From Rhodospirillales bacterium (GTDB taxonomy: Bacteria > Pseudomonadota > Alphaproteobacteria > UBA828), in NCBI GenBank assembly GCA_026712885.1, contig JAPOPO010000559.1:1-6392 (forward strand): a DNA stretch of 6,392 nucleotides, in the 5' to 3' direction. Positions 1 to 6,015 of this stretch are shown here, one piece after another. Each line of letters begins with the position of its first letter. Position 1 is the stretch's first letter. The position numbers and the translations under genes were made by a program. The notes under the pieces were generated by a model, which had not been told where the DNA came from, did not search any database, and was given only the letters and a program-made list of their open reading frames with translations.

Positions 1-76
1 CGTCCCTGAAGTCCTTCTCCGCATCCACCGCGGCAACCTCCTTGCCGTCGAGCGTGCCGTCGCGAAACATCGCCAC
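1..76 (-). CDS. N-terminus of an unidentified protein, cut by the window edge
   Basis: An open minus-strand frame enters from the left edge. I choose the GTG at 74-76 as start because a strong Shine-Dalgarno (AAGGGGG, complement of 84-90) lies 7 bases upstream. The in-frame ATG at 68-70 would be 13 bases away, and the ATG at 76-78 opens a different, arginine-rich frame that looks non-coding. The visible residues begin MAMFRDGTLDGKEVAAVDAE and continue KDFRD. Nearly every codon ends in G or C, as expected for a real gene in this genome. About 25 residues are visible, with no signal peptide or membrane segment. I do not recognise the family and assign no function. It is downstream of the BON lipoprotein gene on the same strand, but the gap of more than 330 bases and its own ribosome binding site argue for separate expression. 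Confidence 0.5.
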   Translation of the reverse strand, partial: MAMFRDGTLDGKEVAAVDAEKDFRD

Positions 77-411
77 ATTTTGGCCCCCTTTGCAAGCGCC
101 AAATCGGCAACGTCGAAACAAATTTTCGGCGCCCCGAGCCGCGCGCAACCCGCCGCTCGACACCCCCCGCTCAATGCCCGGCCCGAGCAGCCGTCCGCCG
201 GCCGCTCAGCTCGTTTCCGTCGCCTCACTTCCGCAGTGATCGCGGCGATTCCGCCAAGACCGAGGACGCGGCGGGAAGGACCGCCGGCCGACGACGCTGC
301 ACTCTCCCATAGAGCAGGCTTGCATCTCCAATGGTGCCGCGCGCAACGCGAGCGCGCGTGTTGCGTCGGCCGTGGCCCGTGGACTTCGGGCATCTCCCGG
401 ACGCCGCGCTC
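77..411. other. Intergenic region, no gene supported
   Basis: This gap separates the stop codon of the BON lipoprotein gene from the start of the partial gene at the left edge. Open frames cross it on both strands, but they are arginine-, proline- and alanine-rich, lack convincing ribosome binding sites and resemble no family I know. They are what GC-rich non-coding DNA produces. The only structure that stands out is the hairpin at 342-365. I see no convincing -35/-10 pair for the left-edge gene. Confidence 0.5.
342..365 (-). terminator. Possible hairpin downstream of the BON gene
   Basis: An imperfect 24-base inverted repeat has outer arms CGCAAC and GTTGCG, and 10 of its 12 potential base pairs match. 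It lies about 47 bases past the stop codon of the BON gene in the direction of transcription. No run of T follows on the minus strand, so it is not a classical intrinsic terminator. It could stabilise an mRNA end or be incidental in GC-rich DNA. Confidence 0.25.
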
Positions 412-1104
412 TCAGCGCTCATCCGCCTCCAGGCCGCAGCGTCCCGAACCACGCAGGGGACGTGTGGCAGGCCGCAGGCGGCCACCCTCCTTGATCGCCA
501 CATGGTTCGCCACGCGCCGCACCCCGGAAATCGCGCGCGCGTGACCCACCGCCCGCGACAGCTCCTCCTCGTCCTGCGCGATCCCCATCATGTGCACAAC
601 GCCGTTCACCGTGCCGATGTCGTAGTTGATGTGCGCCACATCGAAGTCGAGCGTCAGCCTCAACGTGAGCTGTGCCGTGATCCAGGCGTCTTGCGCGTGC
701 GCCGCGAGACCCGGCGTCTCGCCCACCTGCAACTCGTCGATCAATTCGCGCACCCCCGCCGCACGGCCGGCAAGCTCGACTGCGCGGGCTTGGGCTTCCG
801 CGCTCGGAACGGTGCCCGTGAGCAGCGCACGGCCATCGACAACCGAAAAGGACACCGCCCGATGGAGATCGGTATCCTCGCTGAAGAAGATGTGGTTCAG
901 CGCGATCCGGATCGTCAGGTCGTCGATCACCTCGCCGACGGAACGCTCCTCGGCCAGCGCCGTGCCTAGCTCCGCAGGCACGGTGAGAAGTAGGCGGTCG
1001 CAACCGGCGAGGCTCAGCAGGCCTGCCGCCATGAGCGCAAACGCCGCGAGCGTTCGTGGTGCGCGGCGAATGCCACAGCCCCATGCGATCTCACGTGCCG
1101 TCAT
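412..1104 (-). CDS. BON-domain lipoprotein (two BON domains)
   Basis: A 230-residue protein. Residues 13-34 form a lipoprotein signal: basic RRAPR, hydrophobic TLAAFALMAAGLL, then lipobox LAGC with the acylated cysteine at 35. Two BON domains follow, at about 55-126 (with SVGEVIDDLTIRIALN and GRALLTGTVPS) and about 134-206 (with ISGVRRVANHVAIK). BON domains are associated with envelope or phospholipid binding; the best-studied member is DolP/YraP of enterobacteria. Single-cysteine proteins of this length with paired BON domains are common in Alphaproteobacteria. The role is probably envelope maintenance, but no specific function can be read here. Residue +2 after the cysteine is Asp, which in E. 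coli favours inner-membrane retention. The final 20 or so residues, after the second domain, are basic and look like an unconserved tail. The ATG at 1104 has only a weak ribosome binding site, but a start nearby is needed to keep the n-region. Confidence 0.87.
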   Translation of the reverse strand: MTAREIAWGCGIRRAPRTLAAFALMAAGLLSLAGCDRLLLTVPAELGTALAEERSVGEVIDDLTIRIALNHIFFSEDTDLHRAVSFSVVDGRALLTGTVPSAEAQARAVELAGRAAGVRELIDELQVGETPGLAAHAQDAWITAQLTLRLTLDFDVAHINYDIGTVNGVVHMMGIAQDEEELSRAVGHARAISGVRRVANHVAIKEGGRLRPATRPLRGSGRCGLEADER

Positions 1105-1761
1105 TCCGGTCTGCCGTTCGACCTGCGGGATTGCACCCTGCCCTCGCCACGGCGCCGGTTTGGCCGTTCCTCAACATTCTGTCTCAACAAGCTCGGGCGG
1201 GGGTCACGCTCGCCCGCCGGCCAGCAAGGACTGTACGCCTATGCCGGGCCAGGTCGACCCGTCCGGGAAAACCCGTCATGCGAGCGCCTCTTCGCCCGAC
1301 CGGTCCAGCAGCCTTCCGCGACGCGTGGCCGCCGGGCTTCGTGCAATCCCGGTGTTCATTCCGGGCCGGCTCCTTATCTAAGTGTGTCCGGCCTCGTTCG
1401 CCGATCGCCCCGCAGGCCTCCAGCCCGGAGCGCCGTCGGGCAGCATCTCTTCAACGATAAACGCGTCAGCGACCATTGGCGAAGGTTCCGCAAACCCGGC
1501 GGGCGAGCGCGGTCCCAGATCGATGTGCGGCTGCGAACGGACGCCGCCGCGCAGCTCCCGTCTGCGCGCGCCCCGGCACTTCTCGGCGGCGCAGCCGGAG
1601 GGAGTCATGTGAGCGGGCGGATCTAAATCATCCGTGCAAGCGGCACCCGGCGCAACGACCGCTACTCGAAGCCACCGGCTGCCACCGTCGTGCCGATCGA
1701 CGCCCAGCGCCATCCCCTGCCGTGCGTTGGGCTTCGGCCGCGCCCGACATATCGGCGACCT
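1105..1761. other. Gene-poor intergenic region between the BON gene and the toxin
   Basis: About 657 bases without a gene I can support. Frames are open on both strands, including a 111-codon minus frame at 1378-1713, but their third positions are not biased like the neighbours and the products match nothing I recognise. Visible structures are a short inverted repeat CGGGCG/CGCCCG (1194-1199 and 1211-1216) upstream of the BON gene, two GTTGAG hexamers read on the minus strand just before it, and a good ribosome-binding sequence at 1370-1376 in front of a 27-codon ORF. I find no terminator with a T-run after the toxin gene. The stretch may be the decayed edge of an island, which is an inference. 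Confidence 0.5.
1276..1359 (-). CDS. Speculative 27-residue ORF with a good ribosome binding site
   Basis: An ATG at 1357-1359 opens a frame that ends at TGA 1276-1278. The product begins MNTGIARSPAATRRGRLLD and has no signal peptide, membrane segment or motif I recognise. The only positive evidence is a strong Shine-Dalgarno TAAGGAG (complement of 1370-1376) 10 bases upstream, in a region otherwise without genes. A hairpin-like CGGG-TTTT-CCCG lies just after the stop but has no T-run. No promoter is evident. It may be a chance ORF. Confidence 0.15.
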   Translation of the reverse strand: MNTGIARSPAATRRGRLLDRSGEEALA

Positions 1762-2355
1762 CTACACGATCAGGCCAATCCCGTGCCGCTCCAGAACGTC
1801 CGGCAGACCCGGATGATCCGCCAACCTGCCGGTTTCGGCAGCCTCCAGCGTCCCCACGCCGCGGTCGAACACGGCATGGACTTCCTCTCCGGTCAGCCGC
1901 GAAACGTAGATCAGCCCGTCGATGTCGGCATGCTCCGCATGGATCGCCTTCGCAAACGCCCGGCCCGCAGCGTGGTTCCTGGCGCGAACCGTGTCGGTCG
2001 GCGCGCCGATCCGGACGCAGCCATCCCCGCGCAGGTCCAGCAGCGTCAGCGCCGTTCCCGACCGCGACCGGATGCACGCCCAGACCCTCTGCGTAAGCTC
2101 CCTCAATACTACTTCGCGCTCCCGCCGCCGGGCGAACCTGTCCCGCACCACCGTCTCGATGAAGGCGGTGGCAAACTCGGGGGCCGTGTAAAGCACGGTG
2201 TATCCCGCGGCCCGCGAGCAGAAACGGGAATCTGCGGGAACCGTTCCGAGCGGCGACCCCCGATGACGCCCAGGCACAATCCGGTAACTGTCGGGAAGTT
2301 CCGTCTTCAGCAGTGCCGGCTCGATCCGCTCCCGGGGATATCGCGCTCCGCTCAC
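1762..2355 (-). CDS. RES-domain toxin of a type II toxin-antitoxin pair
   Basis: A 197-residue protein with the RES fold along most of its length. The conserved Arg-Glu-Ser signature is visible: YRIVP (24-28), SRF with Arg44, LYTAPEFATAFIETVVRD (55-72) with Tyr56 and Glu67, and IDGLIYVSRL (145-154) with Ser152. RES toxins degrade cytoplasmic NAD+ and stop growth until their antitoxin neutralises them; studied examples are MbcT of Mycobacterium tuberculosis and Res of Pseudomonas putida. Length is normal, the key residues are present and no frameshift is seen, so it is probably functional. The start is GTG, overlapping the antitoxin stop in a GTGA, with no Shine-Dalgarno of its own, so translation is probably coupled to the antitoxin. 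It is the last gene of the operon, with no clear terminator after it. Substrate and toxicity are inferred from the family. Confidence 0.85.
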   Translation of the reverse strand: MSGARYPRERIEPALLKTELPDSYRIVPGRHRGSPLGTVPADSRFCSRAAGYTVLYTAPEFATAFIETVVRDRFARRREREVVLRELTQRVWACIRSRSGTALTLLDLRGDGCVRIGAPTDTVRARNHAAGRAFAKAIHAEHADIDGLIYVSRLTGEEVHAVFDRGVGTLEAAETGRLADHPGLPDVLERHGIGLIV

Positions 2356-2915
2356 GTGAAGGTGGCGCCGAATCCCGGCGCCGCGTCCAGCACCTCGCTG
2401 ACGCGGCCAGCCTTCAGCAACTCGAGCGGCGGCGTCGCCGCGTCTGCAAACGGCCAGTCCCGAGTGAGGAACGCCCAGGCCAGTTCCGGATCTCCGACAG
2501 CCTTGACGACATCGGCCAACCCGGCAACCACATTGCCGGGGCCGAGTATCTGCGCCGCAGGGATGCTCAGTCCGCGCCTGGTCGACTTCCAGGCAAGCAG
2601 CGTTCCCCTCGTCACCCAGTCATAAACCGTGGTGCGCGACACCCCGAGCCGGGCGGCAGCCTCCGAGACTCCGATGATGTCCTCGCCGCGGTCTCGGCGG
2701 AGGACGAACGGCCGCAGCCCTTCGGGCACCTGATCGGCGCCGTCACTCTCTTCCGCCTCGCATTGCGCCGCCGCCGCCTCCAGGGCGACGGCTACGGCCA
2801 AACGGGCGTCCTGCGGGCGATCGCGAACGAAGTCCCTGGCGCTACGCGACAGCGCCGGGAATCCCTCTGTCAGGAACCCCATCGCCCCCTCCGTGGATCC
2901 GCTCGCCTTCGCCAT
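2352..2915 (-). CDS. Antitoxin of the RES pair: helix-turn-helix plus MbcA/ParS-type toxin-binding tail
   Basis: A 187-residue protein. Residues 1-75 are an alanine- and charge-rich N-terminus. Residues 80-123 form a helix-turn-helix of the MerR/excisionase kind (VSEAAARLGVSRTTVYDWV, then TRRGLSIPAAQIL). Residues 130-187 resemble the Xre-MbcA-ParS toxin-binding domain: VGDPELAWAFLTRDWPF, then LLKAGRVSEVLDAAPGFGATF. Family knowledge predicts that it binds the RES protein, blocks its NAD+ pocket and represses its own operon. The usual partner of RES carries a Cro/Xre-type HTH; a single AT-hook-like or excisionase-style reader is less typical. The ATG at 2915 has a poor ribosome binding site. 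An internal ATG at 2882 (residue 12) has an excellent GGAGGG five bases upstream and may be the true start, giving 176 residues. The end overlaps the toxin by four bases. Upstream lie a palindrome at 2942-2952 and a Fic remnant. Confidence 0.82.
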   Translation of the reverse strand: MAKASGSTEGAMGFLTEGFPALSRSARDFVRDRPQDARLAVAVALEAAAAQCEAEESDGADQVPEGLRPFVLRRDRGEDIIGVSEAAARLGVSRTTVYDWVTRGTLLAWKSTRRGLSIPAAQILGPGNVVAGLADVVKAVGDPELAWAFLTRDWPFADAATPPLELLKAGRVSEVLDAAPGFGATFT

Positions 2916-3294
2916 GTCGTCCCCGCCGCAGGCTCATAAGACGTGGACCACGCTTGCACATAATGTCCAGTTTGTAAAGCACGCCGCCCTGTCGCGCGTG
3001 ACCAATCGCCGTGAAACAGATCGGGGCTTGCCTGTCCTCCGCCCCACCCGTTCGGAGCCGGTCGGCTTGCCGCCGTATTGCCTCCGCCGAAGTCAGGAAA
3101 TCCGTGCTGGTGGCCTCAAGGGCTTCCGTGCTCAGCCATTGGACGCTCAGCTCGGTCTGGTCCCGTGCGTCGAGGTGCCGCCAGAAGCCGATGCGGCGCC
3201 CGGCCTCGTGCAGGAAGCGCGCCTCCAGAGGTCGCAGCCGCGACTGGTCCACGGCAAATGCCGGCCACTCCGGATGTTGCCAGATCCAGCTCAT
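2842..3294 (-). pseudogene. Truncated Fic-family protein, N-terminal domain remnant
   Basis: The 150-codon frame starts MSWIWQHPEWPAFAVDQSRL, the typical opening of Fic proteins with an N-terminal DUF4172 domain, and continues through IGFWRHLDARDQTELSVQWL and STEALEA. At about residue 60 the expected inhibitory-helix segment (usually SAIEGE-like) is replaced by STDFLTSAEA. The weak match IRRQADRLR ends the similarity near residue 80-92. From there to the stop at 2842 the product is unrelated, runs through the intergenic DNA and enters the antitoxin gene out of frame. The catalytic Fic domain with HPFxxGNGR, needed for AMP transfer to target proteins, is absent. I read it as a gene broken by deletion or by acquisition of the RES module. 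A short stable peptide remains possible, because the promoter upstream looks intact. Its leader has almost no Shine-Dalgarno. Confidence 0.7.
2942..2952. promoter_or_regulatory. Perfect 11-base palindrome upstream of the antitoxin
   Basis: CGTGG-A-CCACG is a perfect inverted repeat around one central base, centred about 32 bases before the antitoxin ATG. Its position suits an operator for autoregulation by the antitoxin. No good -35/-10 pair flanks it; the nearest AT-rich hexamers on the minus strand (TTTACA and CATTAT) are wrongly spaced. The operator role is inferred from position and symmetry only. Confidence 0.3.
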
Positions 3295-3350
3295 GAGCGA
3301 TAGCGAGGTGTTCCATCGCTCATTATTAGCGCGTTTCAGAGCGATAACAA
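3295..3350 (-). promoter_or_regulatory. Promoter with GAGCGAT operator boxes, reading toward the Fic remnant and RES module
   Basis: On the minus strand, TTGTTA (complement of 3345-3350) and AATAAT (complement of 3322-3327) are separated by exactly 17 bases, a good sigma-70-type pair in a locally AT-rich patch. Transcription would start near 3315. Three copies of one box overlap it: GAGCGATA at 3339-3346 on the -35, its inverse ATCGCTC at 3315-3321 at the start point, and GAGCGATA again at 3295-3302 just before the ATG. The last two form a 7-base inverted repeat. Such placement is typical of a repressor-controlled promoter. It is the best promoter seen in front of the toxin-antitoxin genes. 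Confidence 0.6.
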
Positions 3351-3381
3351 CGCCAGGAAATCACCCTCGCACTGCGAAGCA

Positions 3382-3398
3382 TCGTGATCACGTCACGA
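3382..3398. repeat. Nested palindrome between the integrase operon and the toxin-antitoxin promoter
   Basis: TCGTGA-TCACG-TCACGA is a perfect 6-base inverted repeat with a 5-base spacer, and it contains the perfect 10-base palindrome CGTGATCACG (3383-3392). It lies some 30 bases upstream of the toxin-antitoxin -35 box and 77 bases past the stop of the downstream integrase gene. It could be a protein-binding site or part of a recombination site. No second copy was found in the window. Confidence 0.3.
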
Positions 3399-3475
3399 AG
3401 TCTGCTCCCGGCGCGGGCACACCGCCGCCAGGAGGGCAGGTCGGGACTCGGGATGTCCGCAGTCCGAAGCGGCGA

Positions 3476-4645
3476 TCACGGTAAAATGTCCTTCCCGATG
3501 CTGGCCGCCACCAGGGCGGCCGATTCCTTGACCGAGTCCCGCGCCAGATGTGCATAGCGTGCGGTGGTCTGGATCTTCCGGTGGCCCAGGAGCTTGCCGA
3601 TCATCGATAGGTCTTCGCCCAGTGCCAGAGCCCGCGAGGCGAAGCTGTGCCGCAAGTCGTGAAGCCGCACGTCCTCGAGCCCGGCGCGCTCCCTGACCCG
3701 GTACCAGTAGTCCGCGATGTGCGTCAGCCGCGCGCCCGGCTCGCGGCCCGCGATCACCCAGGGATTGCCAGCGAGGCGAGGCACGCCGGCAAGAATCCGT
3801 GCCGCCGCAGGCGACAGCGGAACCACGCGGGGGCCGGTCTTGCTGTCGCGAAGCCGGATCTCGTTCCGCTCCAGCGCCACGTCCTCCCACCGAAGCGTCA
3901 GCACCTCGCCGCGGCGGCACCCCGTCAGCATCAGAAGCCTGATCGCTGCCGCCGCATGGACCGGAAGCCGGCCCCCGGTCTCCAGCTCGTCGAGGGCGTG
4001 CCCAAGGCGTCCGAACTCTTCCTCTGTCAGGAAACGCTCCAGTCGCCGCGTCCGGTACGGCGTCACGAAGCGGCAGGGATTGCTCCCCGCCGGAACCAGC
4101 CCCCACGCATCGGCACGGTTCAGCATCCGCGACAGCGCGCCCACCGTGTCGTTCGCCGCAACCGGTGTCTTGCGCAGACGGTAGTGAAGTTCGGCAACGT
4201 GCTCGCGGCCGACGGCGGCGACCGGCAGCTTGCCGAGAGCGGGAAGGATGTGTGCGACGATGATCTGGCGGTAGCCCTTGACCGTGAGCGGCTTGCAGCG
4301 GACCTCGACGTGCTCGCGCAGATACCTCTCGGCCAGCTCGGCCACCGTCGGCCCCTTCCCGTCGCCCGGCTCCGCCCCCGGCTCCTCGCCCGCCTTGATG
4401 CGGATCAGGAGCGCAGCCCCACGGCGCCGCGCCTCGTCCGCCGGGATCGTGCCGTGCCGGCCGATCGTGATCCGCTTCGAGCCCCTGGGGCCGCGGCCCT
4501 GCACCAGGTACGTCTTCGCGCCGTTGGGATAGACCCGCACCCCGAAACCCCGCACGTCCCGGTCCCAGTAGATCTCCTCCTTGTCCCCGGCACGCAGGCC
4601 GTCGACCACGCGGTTCGACAGCGACCTCCGTTCCAGTCTCGCCAT
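3476..4645 (-). CDS. Tyrosine recombinase, second of a tandem pair (P4-type integrase)
   Basis: A 389-residue integrase of usual length. Residues 1-90 are the arm-binding DUF4102-type domain (WDRDVRGFGVRVYPNGAKTY, then GRHGTIPADEAR). Residues 100-185 are the core-binding helical domain (VAELAERYLREHV). Residues 205-380 are catalytic. All catalytic residues are visible: Arg244 in TGCRRGEVLTLRW, Lys269 in DSKTG, His329 and Arg332 in HDLRHSFAS, His355 in LLGH, and nucleophile Tyr364 in TARYAHL. Such enzymes cut and rejoin DNA at attachment sites to integrate or excise mobile elements. I start at ATG 4645 rather than further upstream, because MARLERRSLS aligns with the N-terminus of its neighbour and AGGAGG lies 11 bases before it. 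The start is 16 bases after the upstream integrase stop, so one mRNA and coupled translation are likely. By eye about half its residues match the neighbour. It is probably active; the attachment site is unknown. Confidence 0.92.
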   Translation of the reverse strand: MARLERRSLSNRVVDGLRAGDKEEIYWDRDVRGFGVRVYPNGAKTYLVQGRGPRGSKRITIGRHGTIPADEARRRGAALLIRIKAGEEPGAEPGDGKGPTVAELAERYLREHVEVRCKPLTVKGYRQIIVAHILPALGKLPVAAVGREHVAELHYRLRKTPVAANDTVGALSRMLNRADAWGLVPAGSNPCRFVTPYRTRRLERFLTEEEFGRLGHALDELETGGRLPVHAAAAIRLLMLTGCRRGEVLTLRWEDVALERNEIRLRDSKTGPRVVPLSPAAARILAGVPRLAGNPWVIAGREPGARLTHIADYWYRVRERAGLEDVRLHDLRHSFASRALALGEDLSMIGKLLGHRKIQTTARYAHLARDSVKESAALVAASIGKDILP

Positions 4646-4656
4646 GCCGCAATCCC

Positions 4657-4662
4657 CCTCCT
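4657..4662 (-). promoter_or_regulatory. Ribosome binding site of the second integrase
   Basis: AGGAGG on the minus strand, within a longer GAGGAGGGGG. It overlaps the last base of the upstream integrase stop codon (4662-4664) and lies 11 bases before the ATG at 4645. It fixes that ATG as the start, ahead of the longer open frame reaching 4753, and suggests termination-reinitiation between the two integrases. Confidence 0.75.
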
Positions 4663-5882
4663 CAAGCCGGCGTGGCTGGCGACGGTTCATGCCCGCCGGC
4701 ATGGCCGGCGCCCGCTGCCCGCACGATGTCGGCTTCGATGCTGTCGCCCACACGGGCGACCGCGATCTTCTCCGCGTCCTGCGAGAGATGGGCGTAGCGC
4801 GCCGTGCTGCCGATGTCCGTGTGGCCGAGAAGCCGCCCGATCATCGGAAGCGCGAGGCCCAGCGCCAGAGCCCGCGAAGCGAAAGAGTGCCGAAGGTCGT
4901 GGATGCGCACGTCCTCGACTTCCGCCCGCTCCCTCACCCGTTGCCAGTAGGGTGAGAGATCCGACAGGTGACGATCGGGCCTCTTGCCCGGGAACACCCA
5001 GGGGCTTCGCCTGACCCGCGTGATGCCCGTCAGCACCTGTGAGGCCGTGGGCGTCAGCGGCACCATCCGCGCTCCCGTTTTCGCGTCGCGCAAGCGAAAC
5101 TCCCCGGATTTGCGGTCGACATCGCTCCACCTGAGCGTCAGCACCTCTCCTCGGCGGCACCCCGTCAGCATGATCAGACGCAGCGCCGCCGCAGCCCGCG
5201 CCTGCGCCGGGCCCTCGGCCTCCAGCTCGCACAGCGCAAGGCCCACCCGCCGGTACTCCTCCTCCGTCAGAAAGCGCTCGCGACGGCCCTCCTTGTAGCG
5301 CAGCACGAAACGGCACGGGTTGCCGCTCGCCGGCGCCATTCCCCATGCCTCCGCCAGCGAGAATATCTTCGACAACACCATCAGCGCCCGATTCGCGGCG
5401 CGGGGCGTCTCGCGCAGGCCATAATGAAACGCCGCAACTTCCTCCCGGCCGACGGAGGCCACCGCCATCGCGCCGAACTTGGGCAGGATATGGTTCCTCA
5501 GCGAGCCCGCGTAGATCCCTTGGGTGTGTGCGTTGCAGCGCACCTTGACGTGGGCCTCCATGTAGCGCTCGGCCAGTTCGGCGACGGTGAGCGCGCGCTT
5601 GAGCGGCCTCGCCACGGGGTCTTCGCCCTGCTTGATGCGGGCAACGGCGGCGGCGGCCTGCTTGCGCGCCTCCTCGGCGGTGATCTCCCCGTGGCGGCCC
5701 AGTGTCACGCGTCTGATGCCGTTCGGCCCCCGGCTCTGGACCACGTACGTCTTGGAGCCCGAGGGGTAGACCCTCACGCCGAAGCCCGGGAGCTCCCGAT
5801 CCCAGAAGACCGTCTCCTTTTCGTCGACGGAGAGCCGGTCGACGGATTGCTTTGAGATGGTCAGCTCGCTTCGTTTTGGCAT
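4662..5882 (-). CDS. Tyrosine recombinase, first of a tandem pair (P4-type integrase)
   Basis: A 406-residue integrase built like its downstream neighbour. Residues 1-88 are the DUF4102-type arm-binding domain (FWDRELPGFGVRVYPSGSKTY), 98-182 the core-binding domain (VAELAERYMEAHVKVR) and 204-385 the catalytic domain. The active site is complete: Arg243 in TGCRRGEVLTLRW, Lys268 in DAKTG, His328 and Arg331 in HDLRHSFAS, His354 in LLGH, and Tyr363 in TARYAHL. The C-terminus extends about 40 residues past the tyrosine, longer than in the second enzyme, and ends in a Gly/His/Pro-rich tail. The ATG at 5882 follows GAGGGGG with a 4-base gap. It is the first gene of the presumed two-gene operon, whose leader holds a 12-base inverted repeat and whose likely promoter is at 6141-6169. 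The two enzymes are clearly paralogues, but divergent enough that the duplication is not recent. Confidence 0.93.
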   Translation of the reverse strand: MPKRSELTISKQSVDRLSVDEKETVFWDRELPGFGVRVYPSGSKTYVVQSRGPNGIRRVTLGRHGEITAEEARKQAAAAVARIKQGEDPVARPLKRALTVAELAERYMEAHVKVRCNAHTQGIYAGSLRNHILPKFGAMAVASVGREEVAAFHYGLRETPRAANRALMVLSKIFSLAEAWGMAPASGNPCRFVLRYKEGRRERFLTEEEYRRVGLALCELEAEGPAQARAAAALRLIMLTGCRRGEVLTLRWSDVDRKSGEFRLRDAKTGARMVPLTPTASQVLTGITRVRRSPWVFPGKRPDRHLSDLSPYWQRVRERAEVEDVRIHDLRHSFASRALALGLALPMIGRLLGHTDIGSTARYAHLSQDAEKIAVARVGDSIEADIVRAAGAGHAGGHEPSPATPA

Positions 5883-5897
5883 CGTGCCCCCTCAGAA

Positions 5898-6015
5898 AGC
5901 GTTCGGTCATAGAGTGACGATGATGAGGACGGCGATGCCAACGCCGCGTTGTACCGGGCTTCGGCCCGCTTCGCTCTGTGCCAACGTCCCCTCCATCACC
6001 GCGTGACCGAACGCT
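5898..6015. repeat. 12-base perfect inverted repeat enclosing a TTCG-capped hairpin
   Basis: AGCGTTCGGTCA at 5898-5909 is the exact reverse complement of TGACCGAACGCT at 6004-6015. Similarity continues inward imperfectly for about 20 more bases (GTGACGATGATGAGGAC against GTGATGGAGGGGAC when the right arm is reversed). At the centre, CGGGC-TTCG-GCCCG (5955-5968) would form a very stable UUCG-capped hairpin in RNA. The left arm ends 4 bases from the Shine-Dalgarno of the first integrase. It may be a structured leader, paired recombinase binding sites or a small non-autonomous insertion. No target-site duplication flanks it. Confidence 0.6.

Noticed and set aside
331..1381. Plus-strand frames at 331-969 and 626-1381
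   Set aside because: Antisense to the BON gene and low in plausible protein features; no ribosome binding site or motif.
1378..1713. A 111-codon minus-strand frame after the toxin
   Set aside because: Third positions lack the G/C bias of the neighbours, no good start signal, no recognisable motif. Covered as part of the intergenic region.
3393..4652. Long alternative minus-strand frame over the second integrase, and a similar one at 4687-6018 over the first
   Set aside because: Out of frame with the integrase motifs, compositionally extreme (Gly/Arg/Ala) and without family resemblance.
3647..5014. A 455-codon plus-strand open frame across both integrases
   Set aside because: It is antisense to two well-recognised integrase genes, its product is Arg/Pro-rich and matches no family. 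It is a by-product of high GC content.
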